The notes below the pieces were generated by a model. That model was given only the letters and a program-made list of their open reading frames with translations. It was not told where the DNA came from and searched no databases. Both the position numbers and the translations under genes were made by a program. Positions 40,861-52,905 of a stretch of DNA of 64,000 nt are shown here, in pieces; within the stretch, counting starts at the first letter, position 1, and the number at the start of each line of letters is the position of its first letter. Location: NCBI GenBank assembly GCA_032622095.1, contig CP136069.1:46726194-46790193 (forward strand). Direction: 5' to 3'. The stretch is from Siphonodentalium dalli (lineage: Eukaryota; Mollusca; Scaphopoda; Gadilida; Siphonodentaliidae).

Positions 40861-41302
40861 CAAGCCTTGAAATAGTGTGTCTGTTATTTGCAGAATGAGG
40901 TCCCCAGAGGGGGAATTTAGTGACGCCATCATGCACGGCGGGCTAGTATCACCAAATTCACCCTCTGAGAACCTCATTCTGCTGAGGCCTCAATTGCTAT
41001 GCGAGACCTAGGATTAGATTGAAGTTCCCCAGTTGAAGTTCGTGATGTTCACACATTAGTCACCTGCATTATGCATTTTATCTTCTGCATATTAGGGGAT
41101 ATAGAAACTGAATAGAAGGGAAAAAGGAACTAAAAACAATGTTAATTTGAGACTATATATAATTCCCAGAAGATGAGGCCTAAGCAGAATGAGGCCCCCA
41201 GAGGGTCAATTTAGTGTGCTAGCCCGCTGTGTGGTATAGCGTTACTTAATTCACCCTCTGGGAGCCTCATTCTGCAAATGGCAGACACTATTTCAAGGCT
41301 TG
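40861..41302. mobile_element. hAT-like element (AGGTCCCCAGAGG family), intact, 8-bp target duplication
   Basis: Inverted ends CAAGCCTTGAAATAGTGTGT and the complement enclose 442 bp. The flanks are GAAGTAAA at 40853-40860 and again at 41303-41310. An 8-bp target duplication is characteristic of hAT elements. The interior has paired GAATGAGGTCCCCAGAGG palindromes at each end. Confidence 0.88.
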
Positions 41303-41370
41303 GAAGTAAAATCAAACGATTTTCAATTAAATACTTTCCTATGAAATGATAATGCTCATTTATTGCTATA

Positions 41371-41633
41371 TTAACCCTTTCTATACTAAATGGATTCTCC
41401 CATTCAGTTATAAAAGTATACATTGGAATGGTCTGTTATTCATTTGGTTGGGGTTTCAGGATAAATTAGCTGACAGTAGTCAGACAAAAAGATAATATAA
41501 GCACTGAATGATTCATATTTATTGGAGGGATATGTTCAAATAATAAGGTCGTTTGTTACTTTTTATCTCAACATGTCCTATGGGAACTACTCGTCAGTGA
41601 GTATTTATTATAGAAAGGGTTAATTAAATGGCA
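41371..41633. mobile_element. TTAA-bounded element, family 5 (CTATACTAAATGG ends)
   Basis: TTAACCCTTTCTATACTAAA to TTATTATAGAAAGGGTTAA. It does not carry the shared hairpin module. Confidence 0.75.
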
Positions 41634-41761
41634 ATTGTTTTTATCTTGACAGACCTGTCCCTCATTTGGACAATGAAGATAACTGGATTTTTTTTTTAAT
41701 GAGAACTTGATAGTTGTTAGATAGGAGTAACTAACTCTATTGGTGTGTGACAGTACACACC

Positions 41762-41891
41762 CAGGCCTTAAGATCCCTCAAAAAGTTTGCGAGAGTCAAC
41801 ATATATAGCATTTCTACTGCAAATCGGCTGCTTTTACAAGAATCAAATTAAGAATCATGATTCTGATTCTCATCAGATTTTAAGCCCTGAG
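41762..41891. mobile_element. Second, diverged copy of the GCAGGCCTTAAAATC foldback
   Basis: CAGGCCTTAAGATCCCTC to CATCAGATTTTAAGCCCTG, with the same AATCATGATTCT core. Confidence 0.65.
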
Positions 41892-42472
41892 ACCACCATT
41901 TTAGAGTTATCGTTCTTGAATGAGATTACAATATTTGATGATTTCCCCCTATGTGATGACTGACCATGTTGATGCCAATTCTTGTTCATCATCGATTACA
42001 TTTTTAATAAGCTTTCCACTGATGTGTGATACTAATTCCTTCTACCCTTGATTGTCAGCAAGGCAGAGCCAGTTGTATTTTTGTAAACAGATTTGGATAA
42101 ATATATATATTTATTTTTGTATCAATGTGTTCACTGGTACTTACAATTGTTGTGCTAAATTCAATGTGAGAATTTGTTTTTATATTTTTCTAAAAATATT
42201 TGAGGTTTAGCTGCGATGACAATGCTTTTTGAGAGCAGCTTTCTAGAGTCCGTGCATAAAACCTGCACCCCTGAGTTCGAGCGCCAGCTGTAGCCAGTAA
42301 GGAGGTTCGGAAATTTTACAATTTGAGAACTACATGTATAGACATTGTGGACTTATCTCAGTGAATTAAACTGTTAATTGAGTACCCAGGCACTATGTTC
42401 ACTGAACAAATATAACATTCAACTACCGGTAACTAAAATTACAGACAAATCTGACCATAATTATTGTACCAT

Positions 42473-42850
42473 TAAAGTGATATGAAACACTCCGGTAGGG
42501 TGATCAAATATAAATGGAGAATAATCTTGTTCAAAGTAGTAATTTTTACAAATGTTATATCCAAATTGACAACAAACACCGTCATTCTTATATACTGGTA
42601 TTAATTAAATGCAGTGACTCTTGATGGCGAAATCGTTTTCGTTACTTTATCGCCGATAGATGCATATCGAATCGAGTAGTAAATATTTACAATTGAGCAT
42701 AGTTACGACAATGTTTTCTATGGAGTTGTACGGTCGATTTGCTTCAGATTTTCGGCAATGTTAGTAGAATGCTACATTCCTCGAATTAACATAGCGCCTG
42801 GATACCAACTGATCAGTTTTACCCACCAGAACAAGTACATAATATGTCTT
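42473..42850. repeat. Dispersed repeat AAAGTGATGTGAAACAC, copy 2
   Basis: Closely follows 9012-9400, including CACTCCGGTAGGGTGATCA and AGTAATTTTTACAAAT. Confidence 0.65.
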
Positions 42851-43033
42851 TAAAAAAAAAACTAATTTTATAACTTTCCATTCCACTAGTAAGTGTAGTA
42901 TATATATAGCTGATAACTGGCAATGATTCTTTCAAAACTTTAGGCCAAACAAAATTTTCTTTGACCATTTTCATAAAACATTGGCCGAAAACATGAACCC
43001 TGAGTTTAATTGATGATTTGACATCATATACCA

Positions 43034-43446
43034 TTAACCCTTTCAGTGCCAGGGGCCGATCTCATCGCCCCTAATTTACGGTCTGTAAAATCGGCACTAA
43101 AAAAATAGCTATAGCGAATTTTAAAACAAACTGGATAAAACCTTAGGGGCATGTTATAACTCAAAACTATCACCAAGTATTCATAGTAATAATTTTTATG
43201 CCCATGAAAAACGTAAGATTCCCTGGCACTAAACCTACAAAATAAGTCTGTTAAAGAATATAAGAAAAAATTATTAAAATTGTAAAAAATTGTAAAAAAT
43301 AATAACAAATGATGAAAAATTGTTAGGCCAATGCATTCTCTTATATATGAGAGGCGACCTATGGTCGACTCGCATATATAAGAGAATGCATTGGCACAGG
43401 GTATATGGGTTGATACAAAAATCGGACCTGGCACTGAAAGGGTTAA
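43034..43446. mobile_element. TTAA-bounded element, family 2 (CAGTGCCAGG ends), long form
   Basis: Left TTAACCCTTTCAGTGCCAGG, right CCTGGCACTGAAAGGGTTAA. About 170 bp of unique interior precede one hairpin module near 43327-43400. Confidence 0.82.
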
Positions 43447-43932
43447 ATGGGCATGGCTCATTTGAGCTTCTAAATTTTGTCTATGTAATTTGGAAGGCAT
43501 TATAAGATAGGTTGGCAAATACATGTACAGAAACTTTTGATATGCCCGCTTAATGTGCTCTGAGAAATACTTACCATGGTCACAGCCATTTTCCAGCTGT
43601 TTTCAACTTGATAATTTTTTTATCGTAAAGTGTTCATTAACTCTATCGATAAACGTTTATTCCTGATATACCTTGATGATGTTACATACTCAGATTTCTT
43701 CCCTCTTTGAACTTATGAAGTCCGTCAAATATACATAAATATAATTAATTGAGCAGAATAAAATATAATTATGTGCGACAACCTTTCTGGGAAGTTTTAT
43801 GGGCTATTTTTAGAACATAAATATCAGATGCATTCTGAGCATAGCAAGAGGGATAACTTTTGTTAACATCATCCATCAAGGCAAAATGCCATTTCAATTC
43901 GATTCGCAATTGTGAACTAGAGAAATATAGAC

Positions 43933-44170
43933 TTAACCCTTTCATGACTGCACTGGTGCAGCATTAAAGATCCTGTGCCAGTGCATTCTCTTATATATGT
44001 GAGCCTTCCATAGGGAGCCTCGCATACATAAGAGAATTCACTGGCTTACAAAGTCAAGGTAAATATTGTTAGGCCAATGTATGCTCCTATAGGGAGCCTC
44101 GCATTTATGAGAATGCATTGGCACAGGGTTTTCGCAAAATTTTACGAAGCTGCAGTCATAGAAGGGTTAA
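43933..44170. mobile_element. TTAA-bounded element, family 3
   Basis: TTAACCCTTTCATGACTGCA to AGTCATAGAAGGGTTAA, with shortened hairpins. Confidence 0.78.
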
Positions 44171-44468
44171 ACTGGCTACAGACGGCTGCTTGAATTCATT
44201 CTGTGTCATATCATATTTATATTTCCATGAATTTGCTTGCTGCTGTTTGACTAGGAAGTGTGTGCTGTAATTACGATTCAGTTGTGGTTGTCCAGAATGA
44301 TTTTCTTAAAGGATTTGGAAGACCTTAAAGGTGTATTCAGGGTTCCATGCTAATGTTTACAAACCATATTTATAGGGTACAAAATTTAGATTTAGGGTAT
44401 GTACAACCATATTTATAGGGTACAAAATTTAGATTTTAGGGTACAAAATATTGATGAGGCCATAGGCA

Positions 44469-44517
44469 TACAGTAATGCTCTAAATAATCGAGTCGATTA
44501 CTTGGGGCATTACTGTA
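44469..44517. mobile_element. Minimal 49-bp derivative of the Tc1/mariner-like foldback
   Basis: Only the two outer ends remain, joined at GAGTCGATTA, with TACAGTAATGC on the left and GGCATTACTGTA on the right. This shows how short an ends-only copy can be. Confidence 0.75.
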
Positions 44518-44557
44518 GATAACGTCATTTTCCATCCATTCACTCCATGATTCACAA

Positions 44558-44802
44558 TTAACCCTTTAATGATGGGAGCTGCGCTGGCACAGCATTAAAA
44601 ATCCCATGCCAGTGCATTTTCTTATATATATGAGTTTCCCATGGGGAGCCTTGCATATATAGGATAATGCACATGCCTACAAGGTTAAGGTAAATATTGT
44701 TAGGCCAATGTATTCTCTAATATATACTCACATATATAAGAAAATGCATTGGCACAGGGTTTTCGCAAAATTTCAGGAAGCTCCAAGTCATGGAAGGGTT
44801 AA
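44558..44802. mobile_element. TTAA-bounded element, family 3
   Basis: TTAACCCTTTAATGATGGGA to AGTCATGGAAGGGTTAA. The second hairpin is truncated. Confidence 0.78.
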
Positions 44803-45689
44803 TCTGAAATCCTGAATACATCATTTGTAGTTCTTGATTTGAAAATGAATTTTGTTTAAATTTGTATTTATTTTTAATTTTTTAATTTTTTTTGAGTTTT
44901 CCTCATAAAATTTGTTACATTTTTAGGATTTGCACGTTAAGACAACGCATTTGAGCAGCTAGATAGTGATCACCCACCCACATATTTATTCACCTTTGCA
45001 CAGATACATAAGGCCACACAAATTATTGCAGTCTGATAAAATCCAGACTCATTGTCATTTCTATGAACTTTGTCTGTTGTCTTGTACCTGGCTCAGATGC
45101 TCCGCTCACTGTTCCGTGCAACTCCACGGCGTAACTCTTACACCATCAGAGTCAAGTAAGTGCCACAATGTTAGGAGGCGGAATTAGTCTGAATATGAAT
45201 TTTAGAATATTTTTCAATGCTTTAACCTTTTGTAATGTTTGCCATCAGTTTTGGATTAAACTTTGGTATTCTTATTGTACTGGTTGAACATTTATCGGTA
45301 ATAACACTGTAACAGTAATATTTACATCAATTGGATTTAACTTGTGAAATCTTATTGGAGAGTTATTAATAATGAAAATAAGAATAAGGTGGATCTATTT
45401 TTTCATGTGCTTGTGAATGATAGTTGTTTTTAATACTTTTATGTTATTTCACAAGAATCCACTTCGAAGGCCTTGCATTCCATTAAACATGAGTTCATTA
45501 GTAATTACTTCAAGTGTGAACTTGAGTCAGACTAAAGGAGTGTTCGAACGAGGCTGTTAAGTGTGTCGCGTGACTCGCGTTGAACTTGGAATATAGCAAT
45601 AACACTAAGGTGTTCAGACAGCTGCAATGTGTCCGTTCCGTTGTATCTGTTAACGCACACAACAGAGAGATTCTATTTTCAATGGTATA
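44803..45689. other. Intergenic, nothing recognisable
   Basis: AT-rich. The 73-codon frame at 44966 has no domain. Confidence 0.4.
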
Positions 45690-45711
45690 CAAGCCATAAC
45701 ACATACCTGAA

Positions 45712-45868
45712 CAAGCCTTGAAATAGTGTGCCTGTCATTTGCAGAATGAGGTCCCCAGAGGGTGAATTTAGTGATGCTACCCGCATAATTCTGCTGAGTT
45801 GTAAGCAGAATGACGTCCCCTCTGGGGACCTCATTCTGCAAATGACAGACACGCTATTTCAAGGCTTG
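45712..45868. mobile_element. hAT-like element, short form, flanked by a 22-bp direct repeat
   Basis: Same CAAGCCTTGAAATAGTG ends. The flanking direct repeat (45690-45711 and 45869-45890) is 22 bp rather than 8. Confidence 0.82.
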
Positions 45869-45976
45869 CAAGCCATAACACATACCTGAAATATGTATGG
45901 TAATTAACAAATTGACTGCCGACTCCCATTCAATTACATGCAAAAAGTACGAGACAAATCATAGTCGGTAGTCAAC

Positions 45977-46047
45977 GTGTCAACCCTTCCATGAATGTTG
46001 ATTCCTAAATTTTGCCAAAAATCTGTGCCAATGCATTCTCTTATATA
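45977..46047. mobile_element. Fragment of a TTAA hairpin element
   Basis: CAACCCTTCCATGAATG followed by GTGCCAATGCATTCTCTTAT and GCGAGTC, then unrelated sequence. Confidence 0.55.
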
Positions 46048-46882
46048 TGCGAGTCTTCATAACCGTATACGACAGTATTGCTTGCTCTGGGACTGGCGAC
46101 GGAAAATATAGTCCCCCAATTTGCCTCTTTGGTTTTGTGTCTGTTTTTGTTAGTGCAATGAAGTTGGACAAGAATTTAACTTCAATGAACAAAGCAATAA
46201 TTTTGCATTGTCTGGTGTTGGTCTCATGCGTGGCTTTTCAAAATATTATTAATCTGCCTGAATCAATGTAAAGATGCGCAGTGTTTTTTGTTGGTGCGAT
46301 GCCAAGTGATATGTAACTAATTGGGAGATAATGAAATATGTAATGGCTTTTTTATTGATATAATAGGGGTTTCATCTCATATAAATTGATTTATAACAGA
46401 TCGATTGATTTCCAATGTTGCATTTATTCCAATATCGAACTTATTAGCTGCAATCGGAAGGTCTGTGTTATAACGCAAAGCACGCGTGTGAACAGTTTTA
46501 CGTACAATGTATTGCGTCATCGCAATGGATCAACGCACTGGACCAACACAATGCAGTTGTCTGAACGTTACATATCTGTTGATACCTGAACAAACTCACA
46601 TATTTTATTTATTCACCGGTGTACCTGAACAAACTCACATGTTTTATTTATTAGTTATTTATGTCTGTTAATAATATGTTAATTAACATATTTATTCGTA
46701 TGTGCACATATCTATATGAAGTGTTATCCTGAAACTAGAGGTGACAGAAGCTGTTGAAAACTTCAGAGGTCACAGAGTTTTTAGCCAAAAAAAGTGAATT
46801 TATAACAGCATGATGATTATCTTATATTTTATTCCAACAGGCTCACAAAAGATGGTCTATTTCTTCCCAGAAAGTTTTCTAT
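46048..46882. other. Intergenic, nothing recognisable
   Basis: No domain-bearing frame. TACCTGAACAAACTCACAT is duplicated at 46584 and 46623. Confidence 0.4.
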
Positions 46883-47072
46883 AAGGTAATGCCCTAAATA
46901 ATCGACTCTTTAACAACAGCAGAATTATGGTAAAAATTTTCAGGATTTAGTGTGAAATATGGCTTGAGAGCTTTTCGATGAATGGCAACAAGCCATATTT
47001 TCGACTAAATCCTGAAAAATTACCCATAATTCTGCTGTGGTTAAGGAGTCGATTATTTAGGCCATTACTATA
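46883..47072. mobile_element. Tc1/mariner-like foldback element
   Basis: Same family. The inner stem is partly deleted, leaving GAGAGCTTTTCGATGAATGG on the right side only. Confidence 0.8.
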
Positions 47073-47132
47073 GATTCTGGGGCATAGATAAGATGTGAAT
47101 CAAGGACACCTGTCCGGGAAAGCTTCTATCAA

Positions 47133-47608
47133 TTAAAGGTACTCAATCCGATCAGAGGGTCCCCATCTCAACAGATTCCAACAACAACAATCCGATCAGA
47201 GGGTCCTATATTACTATTTCTTTGGCTTTGGGGGTAAAAAATATTTGATTCGAGTCGAGGAACCCATCAAACAAAGCTCAGAGTTATTAGATATTGATTT
47301 TTGAAATTTGTTATTTTCTCGAGATGAGTACTAATAATTGCCCTTAACTTGGTAATCTGCTCGAGATGTGTACACCAAAACATTATTCAAACAGACAAGG
47401 ATGGATAACTCTAAAATCAAGTGGTAATAATAACGCAATTTTGACTGTTCTGGGACAGAAAGAATAGAAATAACGAAACTTCAAATATCGATATCTGATC
47501 ACCCTGAGCGTTGATTGGTAGGTTCCTCGACTCGAATCAATTATTTTTTACCCCCAAAGCCAAAGAAATAGTAATATAGGACCCTCTGATCGGATTGAGT
47601 ACCTTTAA
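47133..47608. mobile_element. Foldback element with GGTACTCAATCCGAT ends, second copy
   Basis: Same termini and arms. The centre is rearranged, with a duplicated CAATCCGATCAGAGGGTCC near the left end (47144 and 47190). Confidence 0.82.
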
Positions 47609-47940
47609 AATAAATTTTATTTTTAATTTCTTATGACATTTGTGGGACAGTTTTATGTGCTATTTTTAGGATCAGAAATCCGCGCGAAAGCATACCAAGA
47701 GAGAGCAATCTTATCTCGTTACTGCCCTTAATCAAGTAAAATTGCTGATCAGCTAAGAGATTTACCACAATTATGATCGAAATAAACCACTTTATTATGC
47801 CTTTGAAGACAAATGATATACAACATCTTATCTGTATCTGTGTTATCTTGAAATCATGATTTATAAAAATTATGTTGTAATTGTGGCCCAGAAGAGATAG
47901 ATCATCTTTAAATGTTTTGACAAATAAATTTTTGTGAAAG

Positions 47941-48112
47941 TACAGTAATGCCCTAAGTAATTGACCCCTTAACCACAGCAGAATTATGGGTAACTTTTCA
48001 GGATTTAGTCGGAAATATGGCTTGTAACAAGCCATATTTCCAACTAAATCCTGAAAAGTTACCCATAATTCTGCTGTGGTTTAGGAGTCGATTATTTAGG
48101 GCATTACTGTAT
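47941..48112. mobile_element. Tc1/mariner-like foldback element, short loop
   Basis: Same family. The arms meet almost directly (GGCTTGTAACAAGCC), so the two strands are complementary nearly to the centre. Confidence 0.83.
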
Positions 48113-48184
48113 GAGTAGAATGAGGAACTTTTCAATGATCTCAAACTTTTCTAAAGAATGATTGCAGCCAACTTATTTTGCTCT

Positions 48185-49406
48185 AAGCCTGAGTTTAGTG
48201 TGCCTGTCATTTGCAGAATGAGGCCCCCAGAGGGTGAATTTATTGACGCTATCCTGCATAGTGGGCAAGCATCACTAAATTCACCCTCTGAGGACCTCAT
48301 TCTGCATGGCCTCATCTGCTATGGGAGACTCAGATAAACTCAGATTGTTCCCAAAATGGTGAATATTGTGATGTACACCCACTAGGAACCTTGATTATTC
48401 AATGTGTCGTCTGCCAATTTGGGGAAATAGAGAAACTAAACTAAAAAAGAAATAGAATTTATGTGAAGAAGTTTCTATAGAAATTTGATAATGAAAAAAC
48501 TTTCCAGAGACGATGAGGCCTAAGCAAAATGAGTTCCACTTTGTATACTTTCTATACTATCAGTGGCACATTACCATGTGTTAGTTGATGTATATGGACG
48601 AACAGTAATATAATTCTATGGAATATATTTAATACATGAGAACTTTCTGTACTATCAGTTGCACATTGCTATGTGTTAGTTGATGTATAAGAATGAACAT
48701 CAATATAATTTTATGAAATATATTTAATACGTGAGAACTTTCTATACTTTCAGTGGCACATTACCATGTGTCAGTTGGTGTATATGGACGAACAGTAATA
48801 TAATTTTATGAAATATATTTATTACATGAGAACTTTCTATACATTCTATACTATCAGTGGCACATTACCATGTGTTAGTTGGTGTATATGGACAAACAGT
48901 AATATAATTTTATGAAATATATTTATTACATGAGAACTTTCTGTACTATCAGTTGCACATTGCTATGTGTTAGTTGATGTATAAGAATGAACATTAATAT
49001 AATTTTATGGAATATATTTAATACGTGATAACTTTTTATACTATCGGTGGCACATTACCATGTGTTAGTTGATGTATAAGAATGAACATTAATATAATTT
49101 TATTGAATATATTTAAAGACGTGAGAACTTTCTATACTATCCGTGGCACATTACAATGTGTTAGTTGATGTATAAGGAATGAGCATTAATATAATTTTAT
49201 GGAATATATTTATAACGTGAGAGCTTTCTATACTATCCGTGGCACATTACCATGTGTATAAGAATGAACATTAATGTAATTTTATGGAATATATTTAATA
49301 CGTAAGTAACAGTGTGTTAGTTATGCGGGGTAGCATCACTAAATTCACTAAATTCACCCTCTGTGGACCTCATTCTGCAAATGACAGGCACACTAACCTC
49401 AGGCTT
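48185..49406. mobile_element. CCCCAGAGG-family element interrupted by a satellite array
   Basis: The left end AAGCCTGAGTTTAGTGTGCC and right end ACACTAACCTCAGGCTT are a matching pair. The middle is occupied by the ~97-bp tandem repeat at 48540-49315. Confidence 0.72.
48540..49315. repeat. ~97-bp satellite, about eight units
   Basis: Each unit carries TTTCTATACTATCAGTGGCA, TACCATGTGTTAGTTGATG, TAATATAATTTTATGGAATA and TTAATACATGAGAA. Two slightly different monomer types alternate in part (GGCACATTACC versus TGCACATTGCT). Confidence 0.85.
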
Positions 49407-49506
49407 GTTTCACTCATGACACAAGTTGCTCACACCAGAAAACATGACAAGACTAAAATTCTCCATTCATTTCCCTGTTCTGTGCCGATAAATTTTCCCA
49501 CTTATA

Positions 49507-49983
49507 TTAAAGGTACTCAATCCGATTAGACGCTCCTAAATTACTATTTCTTTGGCTTTGGGGGTAGAAAATATTTGATTCGAGTCGAGGAACCCACCCA
49601 TCAATTTGGCATCAAAGCTCAGAGTGATTAGATATCGATTTTTGAAATCTATTAATTTTCGGAGATGTGGGCCACAAGTTGGCAGAACCACATGCTCAAA
49701 ATGGACAAATTGCGGGTGTAAGATGGATAACTCTAAAATCAAGTGATTACTGTTAACAATAATAACCACTTGATTTTAGAGTTATCCATCTTACACCCGC
49801 AATTTGTCCGTTTTGAGCACGTGGTTCTACCCACATCTCCGAAAATTAATAGATTTCAAAAATCGATATCTAATCACTCTGAACTTTGATGGGTGGGTTC
49901 CTCGACTCGAATCAAATATTTTCTACCCCTAAAGCCAAAGAAATAGTAATTTAGGAGCGTCTAATCGGATTGAGTACCTTTAA
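49507..49983. mobile_element. Foldback element with GGTACTCAATCCGAT ends
   Basis: A 477-bp near-palindrome from TTAAAGGTACTCAATCCGAT to ATCGGATTGAGTACCTTTAA. The arms contain TTTGGCTTTGGGGGTAGAAA and TTGATTCGAGTCGAGGAAC. Also bounded by TTAA. Confidence 0.84.
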
Positions 49984-50024
49984 TATTAGCTATAAACAGG
50001 CCTCAAAGTATGGCAATAAGAATA

Positions 50025-50095
50025 ATAAGGTCCCCAGAGGGTGAATTTAGTGATACTACCCCACACAGCTGGCTAGCATCACTAAATTCATCAAC
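50025..50095. mobile_element. Fragment of the CCCCAGAGG family
   Basis: AAGGTCCCCAGAGGGTGAAT to GGCTAGCATCACTAAATTC only. Confidence 0.6.
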
Positions 50096-50517
50096 TGGTT
50101 TACAGAAAATGTTCATTTCTACGATGATGCGGCATTGCTAACATGACGTAATAAATCATTTCCAAATATGAAGTGCATTCCTCGTGTAGCAAATGTTTGT
50201 GAGAATCATAGTTATAACTACAACAAGATGCTAAAGAATAATCCATTATGAATATCGTTGACTGATAAAAACTCGAAGATGATGTCTCCTATATTTCGAT
50301 GAGTATAATGAATTATGGATATATCGCCTGTATTCAGTTTTCCAACATTAGTTGTGTTTGACAATGGGTGGGAAAATTGTCGACATGTCATAGACCTGTG
50401 AAGTGATCTGTTATGCCATTAACCAATGAAATCGCCGTATTCTGCTCCACTCTCCAATGAAATGGAGGGAATCCCATCAATACAGAAACTAATTTTAATT
50501 CACAAATCTTGAGACGT

Positions 50518-50730
50518 ACAGTAATGCCCTAAGTAATCTACTTCTTAACCACAGCAGAATTATGGGTAATTTTTCAGGATTTAGTTGGAAATATGGCTTG
50601 TTGCCATTCATCTGAAAGCTCTCCTCCGAGAGCTTTCCGATGAATGGCAACAAGCCATATTTCCGACTAAATCCTGAAAAGTTACCCATAATTCTGCTGT
50701 GGTTAAGGGGTCGATTACTTAGGGCTTTAT
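50518..50730. mobile_element. Tc1/mariner-like foldback element
   Basis: Same family, with the inner GAAAGCTCTC stem. The right end is slightly decayed (GGGCTTTAT). Confidence 0.82.
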
Positions 50731-51004
50731 TTATATTTGTGAAATGTGCTGTATTTATTGTTCTGGAGCCCGTCGACTGGACAGTTTTAGGTCGCACATG
50801 AACCTTTAACTATATTTTAATGGATTGTCTTGACCAAGTGGGAATCACATAATTATTTTGAAAAGTTGGTATGTATGATAATTGTAAAGAATTATAGATG
50901 GGGGCCAGTTCAACCCCAGTGGAACAATTAGAGTCCACATAAACATAAGAAGTTGACGTTTACTGGCTGTCTTACCTGTTGAAGCTGGCAGTGCAGTCCT
51001 TCTT
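50731..51004. other. Intergenic, nothing recognisable
   Basis: No gene or repeat seen before the satellite units. Confidence 0.4.
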
Positions 51005-51265
51005 GGTGTATGTGGATCAACAGTAATATAATTTTATGGAATATATTTAATACATGAGAACTTTCTATACTACCAGTTGCACATTACCATGTGTTAATAG
51101 ATGTATAAGAATGAACATTAATATAATTTTATGGAATATATTTAATACATGAGTAACAGTGGCACATTACAGTATGTTAGTTGATGTAATTGGATTAACA
51201 GTAATATAATTTTATGGAATATATTTAATACATGAGTAACAGTGCGTTAGTTGATGTATATGCAT
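51005..51265. repeat. Outlying units of the ~97-bp satellite
   Basis: About 2.5 units with the same TAATATAATTTTATGGAATA core. Single cores also occur at about 52200 and 53460. Confidence 0.75.
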
Positions 51266-51932
51266 GGACAATATTATGAATTCAGGGTTCCATACCAGTT
51301 ACAACAACATTAAAAAAACCATATGTACAATTGGTTCGTTCTGTTGAAAATATGTCGAAAACTAAATATGTCATAGCAACTAGACCTATAAGTACCCAAG
51401 TGTATAAATTTGTTATTGAAAAATTAACAAACTAATATTTGGTGTCCCACTAAAACATTGAAAGGACATGGAATAAATAAATTAAAAATCCAATATAAAA
51501 TAATAGATATGTCTAATTTTGGTATGCAGCAAAATATCTGAACTTTTACCTTTTGTTACTTTGAGTACATTGGTTTCATTTCAGAAGTACAAATTTAGAA
51601 AATATGTTCACTGAACTGAATGTTTTCTAATTTGTACCCAATGTACCCTGCTACCTTGGGATTTCTGAGGGAAAAAAAATAAAAGTACCGAATTTAACAT
51701 TACTAGAAACTGATTGGTAAAGTAAACAGAAGTAACCATGTGTACCCTATGTACCCATGTACCTGAAAGTGGTTCAGGCAATATGTTTTCTAATTTTTAC
51801 CCAATGTAGCCGACATAACAACAGGGTACAAAAGTTATGATTTTTTTCATCGTACCAAAATCTGCCATATACATGTATGTGTAATAATATAGCATCTTTC
51901 GTGTATCACTTCTCATTCCATCCATGCCAGTT
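51266..51932. other. Intergenic, nothing recognisable
   Basis: Repeated TTTTCTAATTTGTACCCAAT words (51613, 51786) suggest an old repeat. No coding potential. Confidence 0.4.
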
Positions 51933-52149
51933 TACAGAAACGCCATAAATAATCAACTCTTTAACTACAGCAGAATTATGGGTAATATTTCAGGATTTAG
52001 TCGGAATTATGGCTTGTTGCCATTCATCGGAAAGGTCTCAGTGAGAGCTTTCTGATGAATGGCAACAAGCCATATTTCCAACTAAATCCTGAAAAATTAC
52101 CCATAATTCTGCTGTAGTTAAGGAGTCGAGTATTTAGGGCATTAATGTA
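51933..52149. mobile_element. Tc1/mariner-like foldback element
   Basis: Same family, with mutated ends (TTACAGAAACGCC and GGCATTAATGTA) and an inner stem. Confidence 0.8.
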
Positions 52150-52234
52150 TTCACACCAATATCAATGAAAAGTAACATTAGCCTGGAACCCTGAACCCAT
52201 CTTTAATATAATTTTATGGAATACTATGTAAGAA

Positions 52235-52850
52235 CGTTCAATAATGGACACCTTTTGCATGATTAACCACAATTGAAAACAATCACGAATAGAGTACTAT
52301 GTCACTAGACTTTTGTGTTCTTGCTATCTGTTGTCGTTTGCCATATCCGTAGTTACGATTACGCTTGCAAGAAGCCAAGCATGTGCATGCAAGATTTATG
52401 GGCAATCATCGAGCTTACCTCTGATTATGACCTGATAACAACATAATTGAGTACAAAATAATCATGGCACACAGAACTATATTACCTTACTGTGAGTGAC
52501 AAGAAGTTTGAACTGCACAAGCCTTGAAATAGTGTGTCTGTCATTTGCAGAATGAGGTCCCCAGAGGGTGAATTTAGTTATGCTACCCCACATAGTGGGC
52601 TAGCATCACCAAATTCACCCTCTGGGAACCTCATTCTGCTGAGGTGTAAGCTATATTCACCCTCTGGGGACCTCTTTCTGCAAATGACACACACTATTTC
52701 AAGTCTTTGAACTGCACTATATTTTCACAAACAGTCCCGTAGTTGTCAATTCTACGAAAATGTTTTTTGGGCTGTCCAAAAATTTAGGACCTACTATAAG
52801 CTATTTGTAATTCTTATCAGTAGAAGTTCATTATGCGAAAGGTGTTAATT
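52235..52850. mobile_element. Related CTGATAAGAATTAC element, split by a hAT insertion
   Basis: Shares TCTGTTGTCGTTTGCCATAT and TAATTCTTATCAGTAGAAGT with the reverse strand of 39837-40216. The hAT-like element 52518-52708 lies inside. Confidence 0.5.
52518..52708. mobile_element. hAT-like element, short form, 8-bp target duplication
   Basis: Same ends as 40861-41302. The flanks are GAACTGCA at 52510-52517 and 52709-52716. Confidence 0.87.
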
Positions 52851-52905
52851 ATCTGTGGTACCTGATGGTACGTATGTTGACATGATGTATATGAATGAAG
52901 ATTAA

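Noticed and set aside
42205-42300. Possible second tRNA-like head (TAGCTGCGATG and GAGTTCGAGCGCC)
   Set aside because: The two box-like words are too far apart (about 70 bases) and no SINE body follows.
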